Assembly (NCBI GenBank): GCA_947371775.1
Contig: CANBQX010000041.1
Location: 1 to 13,140, forward strand
DNA from: Comamonadaceae bacterium
Lineage (GTDB): Bacteria > Pseudomonadota > Gammaproteobacteria > Burkholderiales > Burkholderiaceae_C
DNA length: 13,140 nucleotides
Direction: 5' to 3'
Positions 7,368 through 13,140 of the stretch are shown here, piece after piece (positions within the stretch are counted from its first letter, which is position 1; the number at the start of each line of letters is the position of its first letter). Position numbers and translations under genes: made by a program. A model generated the notes under the pieces. It was given only the letters and a program-made list of their open reading frames with translations. It was not told the DNA's origin and made no database searches.

Positions 7368-8717
7368 TCACTTGGCTCCCATCACCATATTGGGCAAACT
7401 GGTGGCGATTCCGGGAAACGCACACAGCAGGAACACCGCCAGGAACATCAGGCCCACGAACGGCATCACACCCCAGATCACGTCCTTGAGGGGAATATCG
7501 GGCGCCACGTTCTTGATCACGAAGATGTTCAGGCCCACCGGTGGATGGATCAGGCCCATCTCCATGACGATGGTCATCACCACGCCAAACCAGATCAAAT
7601 CAAAGCCCGCTGCCTTGAGCGGCGGCAGGATGATGGGCGCGGTCATCAAAATGATGGACACCGGCGGCAGGAAAAAGCCCAGCACGATGACCATCAGCAA
7701 AATCACCGACAACAACACCCACTTCGACAGCTGCATGCCCACAATCCATTGCGCAGCACCCTGGCTGATGTGCAAGTGGCTCATGACGTAGCTGTACAAC
7801 AGCGACATGCCAATGATGAGCATCAGCATGGTGGATTCTTTGAGCGTGCTCGACAAGAGCGGGGCCACGTCTTTGGGACGCCACAGACCGTAGACAACAG
7901 CCACCAGGCCCAGCGCCATCAGACCGCCCAGACCGGCGGTCTCAGAAGGCGTGGCATAGCCGCCATACAAGGCCACCATCACGCCCAGCAGCAAGACCAA
8001 AAATGGCAGCACGCGCGGCAACATTTCAACCTTCTGCGCCAGCGTGAAATGCTCTTCTTCGAGGTACGCCGACTTCACGCCACCAGCCTCATACACCACC
8101 AGCGCCTGCTGGTATTCCTTGCGTGCACGCACCACGGCGTAGCCCGCAAACAGGCCCACCAGGAGCAAGCCCGGGCCAATGCCCGCCAGGAACAAACGCC
8201 CCAGTGATTGCTCGGCCGCCACGGCATACAAAATCATCACGATAGACGGTGGCAACAAAATGCCCAAAGTGCCACCCGCGGCAATGATGCCGGCCGCGAA
8301 ACCTGGCGAGTAGCCACGGCGACGCATCTCGGGAATGCCGGCCGAGCCGATGGCCGAGCACGTGGCCGGACTCGATCCGGCCATGGCCGCAAACAGCGCG
8401 CAGGCAAACACATTGGCAATGCCCAGACCACCTGGCACTTTGTGCAGCCAGGCGTGGATGGCGGAATACAAATCTTGGCCAGCCCGTGACTTGCCGATGG
8501 CCGCACCCTTCATGATGAACAGCGGAATCGACAGCAGCGTGATGGAGGCCATTTCTTCGTACACGTTTTGCGCCACTGTGTCCAAGGACGAGGCGGGCAT
8601 GAAGAAATACATAAAGGTCACAGCCACCGTGCCCAACGCAAACGCGATGGGCATGCCGGAAAACATCACCAGCAGCGTCGCTGCACCGTAGGAAAGGCCA
8701 ATGGCAAGTTCGCTCAT
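7368..8717 (-). CDS. TRAP transporter large permease (DctM family), probable malonate uptake
   Basis: The 449-residue inner-membrane protein is the ion-coupled channel subunit of a tripartite (TRAP) transporter. It is mostly hydrophobic, with about a dozen predicted membrane segments. DctM-family features include the early FSGMPIAFALG, FAAMAGSSPATCSAIGS, the GGTLGILLPPSIVMILYA motif, YATPSETAG, and late VMEMGLIHPPVGLNIFV. It is slightly longer than the usual roughly 425 residues, with a hydrophilic loop including EYQQALVVYEAGGVKSAYLE that may account for it. ATG 8717 overlaps the dctQ stop (ATGA). Substrate is inferred only from the mdcA gene beginning one base downstream; sequence alone does not show malonate specificity. 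Confidence 0.93.
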   Translation of the reverse strand: MSELAIGLSYGAATLLVMFSGMPIAFALGTVAVTFMYFFMPASSLDTVAQNVYEEMASITLLSIPLFIMKGAAIGKSRAGQDLYSAIHAWLHKVPGGLGIANVFACALFAAMAGSSPATCSAIGSAGIPEMRRRGYSPGFAAGIIAAGGTLGILLPPSIVMILYAVAAEQSLGRLFLAGIGPGLLLVGLFAGYAVVRARKEYQQALVVYEAGGVKSAYLEEEHFTLAQKVEMLPRVLPFLVLLLGVMVALYGGYATPSETAGLGGLMALGLVAVVYGLWRPKDVAPLLSSTLKESTMLMLIIGMSLLYSYVMSHLHISQGAAQWIVGMQLSKWVLLSVILLMVIVLGFFLPPVSIILMTAPIILPPLKAAGFDLIWFGVVMTIVMEMGLIHPPVGLNIFVIKNVAPDIPLKDVIWGVMPFVGLMFLAVFLLCAFPGIATSLPNMVMGAK

Positions 8718-9283
8718 GCTGCAGCTTTCTGAACTTCGCCGCCGCTCAGGCGCACGGCAGATTGGAGTACGAGTTGGATGGCCAGCAGGGTCATGCCCAC
8801 CGACATCAGCGAATAAGGAATCCACAGGGGCGGTGCAAAACTGCTGGACGTGGTTTGGCCTTCCGTCCATGCCTCATGGAACAAAGTCCACGACTTCCAG
8901 GAGTAAAAACTGCAAAACAACGCAGAAACCACGTCCACCAATACCAGACGTGCACGGTTTACGCCCGCAGGCAGCAGAGTAGCCAGCGCTTCAATGCCCA
9001 CATGGCCACGCAGCGACTGCACATAGGCCGCCGTCATGAAGGTCGCACCCACCAGCATGAAGACCGAGGCCTCGTCCTGCCAATCGGTGGACGACTTGAG
9101 AAAGTAGCGGGTCACCACCGAATACGTGAGAACTGCGGCGGTGACCAGCAAAGCCACCATGGACACGCGCAACACGAAGCGATTGAGCGCATCCAAAGCA
9201 GCACTGAAAAACGCCAGCACCGCGTTGCGCGGCACCAGGTCTGCGGGCTTGGCTGCGCCCTCCAGTTCGAAACCGTGGCTCAC
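8714..9283 (-). CDS. TRAP transporter small permease (DctQ family)
   Basis: The 189-residue membrane protein is the small subunit that pairs with DctM. Four hydrophobic segments are seen at about 39-60, 68-90, 110-132 and 153-176. The family-like RYFL-x4-DWQDEAS motif (59-73) falls between the first two. The start is GTG at 9283, in a GTGA overlap with the dctP stop; no in-frame ATG lies near a better position. The first roughly 30 residues form a polar extension before the membrane part. It overlaps dctM by 4 bases, so all three TRAP genes are coupled. Confidence 0.9.
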   Translation of the reverse strand: MSHGFELEGAAKPADLVPRNAVLAFFSAALDALNRFVLRVSMVALLVTAAVLTYSVVTRYFLKSSTDWQDEASVFMLVGATFMTAAYVQSLRGHVGIEALATLLPAGVNRARLVLVDVVSALFCSFYSWKSWTLFHEAWTEGQTTSSSFAPPLWIPYSLMSVGMTLLAIQLVLQSAVRLSGGEVQKAAA

Positions 9284-10296
9284 AGCGTCTGCTCAGCCAA
9301 TGCCAGCAACTTGGCGCTGCCTGCGTTTTTGGCAGCGTAGTCTTTCCAAGCGGTCTCGCGCGCCAGGTCTTGCCATTTTTTGATGGCCGCAGGGTTCAGA
9401 TCGACCACGGTAGCACCCGCCTTTTTGTAGACGTTAGCCACTTCCACGTCGTCTTTCTTGGCTTCTTCTTGGGCAAATTTCTCCATGTCGGCACCCACCG
9501 CCATGATGGCGTCGCGCTGGGCTTGCGGCAGCGCGTCAAAGACTTGCTTGGACATCATCAGTGGTTCAAACATGAACCAATACGCGCCTGCGCGGCCAGT
9601 GGTCAAGGATTTGGCCACTTCTTCGAGCCGGAAAGAGATAAAGGACGTGCTCGAGGTCATGGCTGCGTCCATAGCTCCGGTTTGCATGGCCGCATAAATT
9701 TCGTTGGACGGCAGGCTGACCACCGAGGCGCCTGCCTCTTTCAGAATCATGTCCACTTCGCGCGAACCGCCGCGCACTTTCATGCCCTTGGCGTCTTCGG
9801 GGTTGATGATCGGCTTGGTACGTGACGCCACGCCTCCGGCCTGCCACACCCAGCTGATCAGCACAATGCCTTTTTCGAGCAGCACTCGGTTGAGCTCCGC
9901 ACCCACAGGCTTGCTTTTCCAGCTGTAGGCCTGCGCATACGAAGTCACCAGTCCAGGCATCAGTCCGATGTTGACTTCTGGGATCTCGCCGCCGGCATAA
10001 GACAGGGGAATCAGCGCCAGGTCGAGCGCGCCTTTGCGCATGGACGAAAACTGGGCATTCGTCTTCATCAGCGACGAACCGGGGTAAATCTCGAACTTCA
10101 AGGCGCCTTTGGTGCGCTTTTCTACTTCCAGAGCGAATTTACGAACCAGACGGTCGCGGAAATCACCCTCCGTCAAAGTGCCACCGGGAAACTGGTGGGA
10201 AATTTTCAGGGTGGCGCTTTGGGCCATCGCGGCCGAAAAAGGCATGGACGCCAACGTCACGGCACCAGCGGCTTGCAATAGATTGCGTCTTTTCAT
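9280..10296 (-). CDS. TRAP transporter periplasmic solute-binding protein (DctP family), probable malonate binder
   Basis: The 338-residue protein binds the substrate in the periplasm and delivers it to DctQM. A signal sequence is evident: KRRNLLQ, a hydrophobic stretch and an AMA-Q cleavage site near residue 25. The twin arginine suggests possible Tat export, but the match is loose. The mature start ATLKISHQFPGG, then FEIYPGSSL (68-76), is typical of DctP proteins. KVRG with Arg175 is the conserved arginine that usually pairs with a substrate carboxylate, and SLPSNEIYAAMQTGAMDAA (194-212) is the family's hinge-region motif. ATG 10296 is preceded by a strong GAGGAG (minus strand, 10310-10305), 8 bases away. 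It is the first gene of the operon. Malonate specificity is inferred from context. Confidence 0.92.
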   Translation of the reverse strand: MKRRNLLQAAGAVTLASMPFSAAMAQSATLKISHQFPGGTLTEGDFRDRLVRKFALEVEKRTKGALKFEIYPGSSLMKTNAQFSSMRKGALDLALIPLSYAGGEIPEVNIGLMPGLVTSYAQAYSWKSKPVGAELNRVLLEKGIVLISWVWQAGGVASRTKPIINPEDAKGMKVRGGSREVDMILKEAGASVVSLPSNEIYAAMQTGAMDAAMTSSTSFISFRLEEVAKSLTTGRAGAYWFMFEPLMMSKQVFDALPQAQRDAIMAVGADMEKFAQEEAKKDDVEVANVYKKAGATVVDLNPAAIKKWQDLARETAWKDYAAKNAGSAKLLALAEQTL

Positions 10297-10304
10297 GGAA
10301 TGAT

Positions 10305-10310
10305 CTCCTC
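10305..10310 (-). promoter_or_regulatory. Strong ribosome binding site of the operon's first gene
   Basis: On the minus strand this reads GAGGAG, 8 bases before the dctP ATG. It is the clearest Shine-Dalgarno sequence in the window and contrasts with the weak sites before most downstream genes, which instead overlap their upstream neighbours. Confidence 0.8.
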
Positions 10311-10360
10311 AGGACTAGCAAAAAAATTCGCAACCAACGCCAGTTCGTCAACGCGGGTGC

Positions 10361-10392
10361 GGAAGGCAGAAGACGCTCTTTGGCATCCTTCC
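10361..10392 (-). promoter_or_regulatory. Two-part stem-loop in the probable dctP leader
   Basis: On the minus strand GGAAGG (10392-10387) pairs with CCTTCC (10366-10361). Inside it AAGA (10380-10377) pairs with TCTT (10373-10370) around a 3-base loop. A run of seven T (minus strand, 10326-10320) follows about 35 bases later but is not directly abutting, so it is not a standard terminator. If transcription starts near 10402 the structure lies in the 5' leader. Short arms make this a weak call. Confidence 0.3.
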
Positions 10393-10393
10393 T

Positions 10394-10399
10394 GTATAC
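10394..10399. promoter_or_regulatory. GTATAC core, candidate GntR (MdcY-like) operator
   Basis: The palindrome GTATAC sits in CCTGTATACGCA (10391-10402). As I recall, the Acinetobacter mdc repressor MdcY, also a GntR protein, binds ATTGTATACAAT, which shares the TGTATAC core. The outer bases do not match well. Position between the divergent regulator and the mdc operon supports the assignment. Confidence 0.4.
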
Positions 10400-10419
10400 G
10401 CAAATTCTATTTTACGTAT
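10396..10419. promoter_or_regulatory. 24-bp imperfect palindrome over the probable dctP promoter
   Basis: The arms ATACGCAAA (10396-10404) and TTTACGTAT (10411-10419) are inverted repeats with one mismatch in nine, separated by six bases. On the minus strand the right half contains TAAAAT (10414-10409), a 5/6 match to a -10 element; TTCACT lies 19 bp upstream as a poor -35. A regulator bound here would block dctP-mdc transcription. Both the promoter and operator roles are inferred. Confidence 0.45.
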
Positions 10420-10436
10420 TTTTACCTCGCATTAGT

Positions 10437-10470
10437 GAATACCCTTAGTCAATCCTGAGAATACCCGTAG
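10437..10470. repeat. Direct repeat GAATACCC[T/G]TAG, two copies 22 bp apart
   Basis: GAATACCCTTAG (10437-10448) and GAATACCCGTAG (10459-10470) differ at one base in twelve. Their 22-bp period is close to two helical turns, so both copies face the same side of the DNA. The second copy ends one base before the probable -10 of the divergent regulator gene. This fits a binding site for autoregulation, but the bound protein is unknown. Confidence 0.6.
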
Positions 10471-10471
10471 C

Positions 10472-10477
10472 TATACT
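10472..10477 (+). promoter_or_regulatory. Probable -10 element of the GntR gene
   Basis: TATACT matches the -10 consensus at five of six positions. It ends 6 bases before the regulator ATG at 10484, so transcription would start at or next to the start codon and the mRNA would be leaderless. No recognisable -35 hexamer is found at 16-18 bp. No Shine-Dalgarno precedes the ATG, in agreement with a leaderless message. Confidence 0.45.
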
Positions 10478-10483
10478 TGCGCC

Positions 10484-11143
10484 ATGAAAATTTCTGATTT
10501 GCTGCGTGAAAAAATCGAGGAACAAATCGCCACCGGGGACCTTCCGCCAGGAAGCACGCTGGACGAAGCGGCATTGGTCGAGGCCCACGGGGTGTCCCGC
10601 ACGCCAGTGCGTGAAGCCCTGATTCAATTGGCCGCCGAAGGCTTGATTGAGATGCGGCCGCGCCATGGTGCGGTCGTCACCAGCATCGGGCCAGGGCGCC
10701 TGATCGAAATGTTCGAGGTGATGGCGGAGCTGGAGTCCATGTGCGGACGGCTGGCGGCGCGACGTATGAGCGTGGGCGAGCACAAGATGCTGGAAAAAGC
10801 CCACGAAGACTGCGAAAAAGCGCGTGCTGCGCATGACTCGGACGCGTATTTTTATGCGAACGAGCAATTTCACGCGGCCATTTATGCGGGCAGCCACAAC
10901 CAGTTCTTGAGCGAGCAAGCCCAGCAACTGCATCGCCGCCTGCGCCCATACCGGCGCTTACAACTAAGGGTGCGCGACCGCATGGGAAGCTCCTATGCCG
11001 AGCATGCCGCCATCGTCCAGGCGATCACCAGTGGTGATCCGCAGGCTGCGTCGGCCGCATTGCACGGACATATCGTGGTGCAGGGCGAGCGCTTTGGTGA
11101 TTTACTGGCTTCGCTGGGAGATTTGACGGCATCTGCCGCTTAA
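10484..11143 (+). CDS. GntR-family transcriptional regulator, FadR/FCD subfamily, probable mdc regulator
   Basis: The 219-residue protein has an N-terminal winged helix-turn-helix (about 1-66) with the GntR hallmark DEAALVEAHGVSRTPVREAL and AAEGLIEMRPRHGAVV. The C-terminal all-helical FCD ligand domain spans about 75-205. Likely metal or ligand residues of the FCD domain are Asn126 and His130 (NEQFH), His174 (AEHAAIV) and His196 (HGHIV). Such proteins usually repress a divergent catabolic operon and release DNA on binding a carboxylate. It is transcribed away from the dctP-mdc operon across a 187-bp control region, the same logic as MdcY of Acinetobacter. ATG 10484 has no Shine-Dalgarno and a -10-like element directly upstream. 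The ligand (malonate or a derivative) is inferred. I do not assign mdcY without a homology test. Confidence 0.9.
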   Translation: MKISDLLREKIEEQIATGDLPPGSTLDEAALVEAHGVSRTPVREALIQLAAEGLIEMRPRHGAVVTSIGPGRLIEMFEVMAELESMCGRLAARRMSVGEHKMLEKAHEDCEKARAAHDSDAYFYANEQFHAAIYAGSHNQFLSEQAQQLHRRLRPYRRLQLRVRDRMGSSYAEHAAIVQAITSGDPQAASAALHGHIVVQGERFGDLLASLGDLTASAA

Positions 11144-11159
11144 ATTGGCGAACGTCGGG

Positions 11160-11579
11160 CTACGACACGATATCGCGCATCCACTGCGGCAGCTCCACCG
11201 CTTTTTGGCTGGGAAAATCCACCCACACCACCGTGGCCCCTCCAGCGGCGCTGACGACGCCCGGCTGGTCGGCACGCTCCATGGTGCCCCAGGTATCAAA
11301 GGTGGTGCGCGCGGGGTCGCTCACAAAGATTTTGACGCGCACATCGCCGGGGTATTCCAGCTGTTTGTAGAAGTTGCAAAAGGCGTTCAAGATCACCGGC
11401 CCCTGGCCTGCCGGGTCGGGATTGGCGCCAATCTTTCGCATCCATTCGATACGCACGGTTTCTAAATAACGAAAGTACACCGTGTTGTTGACATGGCCCA
11501 TGGCGTCCATGTCTCCCCAGCGGATGGACAAGTCCATCTCAAACACCAGCTTTTTGTTGTCGGGGATCAGGATGCGCAT
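11160..11579 (-). CDS. Acyl-CoA thioesterase, 4HBT/hotdog fold
   Basis: The 139-residue protein is a single hotdog-fold thioesterase of the 4-hydroxybenzoyl-CoA thioesterase family. The signature RWGDMDAMGHVNNTVYFRYLE (20-40) is complete; Asp25 is the likely catalytic acid and GHVNN lines the active site. Such enzymes hydrolyse acyl-CoA esters in the cytoplasm; the substrate cannot be read from sequence. ATG 11579 is 8 bp after the terC stop. A TTG at 11591 overlapping that stop would add four residues (MSKT) and is an alternative start. It is co-directional with the TerC gene upstream and converges with the GntR gene, leaving a 16-bp gap without a clear terminator. A role in malonate metabolism is not supported beyond proximity. 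Confidence 0.88.
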   Translation of the reverse strand: MRILIPDNKKLVFEMDLSIRWGDMDAMGHVNNTVYFRYLETVRIEWMRKIGANPDPAGQGPVILNAFCNFYKQLEYPGDVRVKIFVSDPARTTFDTWGTMERADQPGVVSAAGGATVVWVDFPSQKAVELPQWMRDIVS

Positions 11580-11587
11580 GGTCTTGC

Positions 11588-12322
11588 TCAATCGAGCTTG
11601 TCTTCCATCCGCTGCGCTGAGTGTTTGTCTGCTTCCAGCACGGCGTGCGCGCTACGGCCTTGGCGGTAGTTGCTCCACCAGCCCGTCCCGATCACGCCCG
11701 CCGTCAGCAACAGGGGCAGCATGGGTGTGCCATGGAACGCGTGGGGCAAGTAAGGCATCACGGCCGGGTCCGAATCAATCATCTCACCTGCGGTCCAGGC
11801 AATCAAGGCCGCACCGATGTAGACCACCACCGGGAAACGGTCCATGATTTTCATGATCAGGGTGCTGCCCAGTACGATCAAGGGAATGGACAGCGCCAGA
11901 CCGGTGATCAACAGCGTCCAGTCCCCCTTGGCCACACCTGCAATCGCCAAGGTGTTGTCCAGGCTCATCACCACGTCGGCTATCAGAATGGTTTTGATCG
12001 CGCCCTTCAGGTCGGAATGGGAGTGGTGTTCTGCGCCCTCTTCGTCTTCCTCCATCAACAGTTGCAGCGCAATCCAGACCAGCAGCACACCGCCGACGCA
12101 TTGCAGGAATGGAATTTTCAGGATCTCCACCGCCACCACGGTCAATAGGACGCGCAAGACAATGGCACCACCACTGCCAAAAAGAATGGCTTTTTTCTGG
12201 TGCTCTGCAGGCAGATTGCGAGCAGCCAAAGCAATAACGACTGCGTTGTCGCCCGACAGCACGATGTTGATCAACATGATCTGGGCCAAGGCCGCGAGGA
12301 AAGACGTATTCAATAAATCCAC
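11588..12322 (-). CDS. TerC-family integral membrane protein (YjbE-type)
   Basis: The 244-residue protein has about seven membrane segments. The two family-defining acidic motifs are VLSGDNAVVIAL (21-32, Asp25) and DVVMSLDNTLAI (116-127, Asp122), which occur in related halves of the fold. Between them lies a charged cytoplasmic-type loop with EEDEEGAEHHSHSD (91-104) that could bind metal. TerC relatives have been linked to tellurite resistance and to manganese export or metal loading of exported proteins; which applies here is unknown. The start GTG at 12322 gives the expected VDLLNTSFLAALAQI beginning. An internal ATG (at MLINIV) would cut the first membrane segment. The 147-bp gap to the divergent prfC shows no convincing manganese riboswitch. 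It precedes the thioesterase gene by 8 bp. Confidence 0.88.
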   Translation of the reverse strand: MDLLNTSFLAALAQIMLINIVLSGDNAVVIALAARNLPAEHQKKAILFGSGGAIVLRVLLTVVAVEILKIPFLQCVGGVLLVWIALQLLMEEDEEGAEHHSHSDLKGAIKTILIADVVMSLDNTLAIAGVAKGDWTLLITGLALSIPLIVLGSTLIMKIMDRFPVVVYIGAALIAWTAGEMIDSDPAVMPYLPHAFHGTPMLPLLLTAGVIGTGWWSNYRQGRSAHAVLEADKHSAQRMEDKLD

Positions 12323-12469
12323 GGTAACTTTCTGTCTTAGCGCAGGGAAATACCAGCGGCTTGCTTTCGGCGACGATTCTACGGTTGCGGGATACCGCCC
12401 TGGACGGACCCACCCCCTTAAAATCGCCTCTTTCGCTCTTGCAGCGCCGCTTCTCTGGAAATCCCCGCT

Positions 12470-13140
12470 TTGTCCTTCGCCTCCGAAACCCGCCGCCGCC
12501 GCACCTTCGCCATCATTTCCCATCCGGACGCGGGCAAGACCACGCTCACCGAAAAACTGCTGCTGTTCTCTGGCGCGATCCAGATTGCCGGCTCGGTCAA
12601 GGCGCGCAAGGCCTCGCGCCACGCCACCAGCGACTGGATGGAGATTGAAAAGCAGCGTGGTATTTCGGTGGCATCGAGTGTGATGCAAATGCTGTACCGC
12701 GACCACGTGATCAACCTGCTGGACACGCCCGGACACAAAGACTTCTCGGAAGACACCTACCGCGTGCTCACGGCCGTGGACGCCGCGCTGATGGTGATTG
12801 ACGCGGCCAACGGTGTGGAAGCGCAAACGCGGCGCTTGATTGAAGTGTGCCGCCAGCGCAACACGCCGATCATCACGTTTGTGAACAAGATGGACCGCGA
12901 GGTGCGCGAGCCGCTCGATATCTTGGACGAGATTGAGCGCGAGCTGGGCATGCCCTGCGTGCCCATGACCTGGCCGGTGGGCCAGGGCAAGTTGTTTGGC
13001 GGCATCATTAACCTGCGCACCCAGGCGATGACGGTGTTTGAGAGCGGCAGCGAACGCCTGCCGCAAGACTTTGACGCCATCCCCTTGAGCGCGCCCGAGA
13101 CGCTGGAAAAGCGCTTTGGCTTTGAATGGACCAGCGCGGT
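12470..13140 (+). CDS. prfC: Peptide chain release factor 3 (RF3), N-terminal part
   Basis: About 223 residues are visible and the gene continues past the window end. RF3 is the translational GTPase that recycles RF1/RF2 from the ribosome after termination. GTPase motifs are in order: G1 HPDAGKTT (18-25), switch I RGIS (63-66), G3 DTPGH (85-89) and G4 NKMD (139-142). The stretches LLLFSGAIQIAGSVKARK and HATSDWMEIEKQRGISV are specific to RF3 rather than EF-G. The start is taken as TTG at 12470, giving MSFASETRRRRTFAI, which matches the usual beginning of RF3; no in-frame ATG or GTG lies at a suitable position. A weak TGGA lies about 10 bases upstream. The rare start codon may keep synthesis low. 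Confidence 0.94.
   Translation, partial: MSFASETRRRRTFAIISHPDAGKTTLTEKLLLFSGAIQIAGSVKARKASRHATSDWMEIEKQRGISVASSVMQMLYRDHVINLLDTPGHKDFSEDTYRVLTAVDAALMVIDAANGVEAQTRRLIEVCRQRNTPIITFVNKMDREVREPLDILDEIERELGMPCVPMTWPVGQGKLFGGIINLRTQAMTVFESGSERLPQDFDAIPLSAPETLEKRFGFEWTSA

Noticed and set aside
7188..8207. A 339-codon plus-strand open frame antisense to dctM and mdcA
   Set aside because: It is rich in His and Gln, as expected when the reverse of membrane-protein codons is read, and has no recognisable domain or ribosome binding site.
11160..11579. Thioesterase as a component of malonate metabolism, for example hydrolysing malonyl-CoA
   Set aside because: It is on a separate transcript from the mdc operon, grouped with terC, and the regulator gene lies between. 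Hotdog thioesterase substrates cannot be told from sequence.
11580..11591. TTG start of the thioesterase overlapping the terC stop
   Set aside because: It adds only four residues and has no Shine-Dalgarno. The ATG at 11579 is the simpler choice, though the TTG is not excluded.
12323..12469. Possible yybP-ykoY manganese riboswitch upstream of terC
   Set aside because: This riboswitch often precedes TerC-family genes, so I looked for its conserved loops on the minus strand and could not find them. A covariance-model search would settle it.
1..13140. Insertion sequences, CRISPR arrays, tRNA or rRNA genes, phage genes
   Set aside because: No transposase, inverted terminal repeats, spaced repeat array, or RNA-gene-like sequence was seen, and coding composition is even across the window.

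Overview
This window looks like chromosomal DNA from a Burkholderiales betaproteobacterium, probably of the Comamonadaceae. The grounds are high GC, dense strongly GC-biased coding, very short intergenic gaps, and Comamonadaceae-like protein ends such as the RF3 N-terminus. That taxonomic call is inference from protein character, since no rRNA is present. I see no mobile element, CRISPR array, tRNA or rRNA.

Layout. (1) 1-221, minus: the N-terminal part of an error-prone DNA polymerase DnaE2, with a perfect 20-bp LexA palindrome 3 bp upstream of its start codon. (2) 323-1192, plus: a secreted class A acid phosphatase (PAP2 superfamily), divergent from dnaE2. (3) 1217-10296, minus: one compact ten-gene operon for malonate use. 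Its transcription order is dctP-dctQ-dctM (TRAP uptake system), mdcA, mdcC, mdcD, mdcE, mdcG, mdcB, mdcH. (4) 10484-11143, plus: a divergent GntR/FCD-family regulator, separated from dctP by a 187-bp AT-rich control region that holds a palindrome, a GTATAC core and a 22-bp-spaced direct repeat. (5) 11160-12322, minus: a hotdog acyl-CoA thioesterase preceded by a TerC-family membrane protein. (6) 12470-13140, plus: the N-terminal part of peptide chain release factor 3 (prfC), running off the window.

How the main unit works. The TRAP system should import a small dicarboxylate, by context malonate. MdcB makes the 2'-(5''-triphosphoribosyl)-3'-dephospho-CoA precursor and MdcG attaches the prosthetic group to a serine of the carrier protein MdcC. 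MdcH charges the carrier with malonyl from malonyl-CoA. MdcA then exchanges the carrier-bound acetyl for malonate, and MdcD/MdcE decarboxylate malonyl-carrier to acetyl-carrier plus CO2. All seven subunits or maturation factors of the soluble, biotin-independent malonate decarboxylase are present and look intact. The operon encodes no MdcF- or MdcLM-type carrier; the TRAP genes take that place. No LysR-type MdcR is present either; the divergent GntR/FCD gene resembles the arrangement of the Acinetobacter repressor MdcY.

I did not find a convincing wholly new system. The points most worth a second look are the TRAP-linked mdc operon with its own GntR control region, the operator-like repeats at 10391-10470, and the LexA-controlled, apparently near-leaderless dnaE2 with no imuA-imuB upstream.
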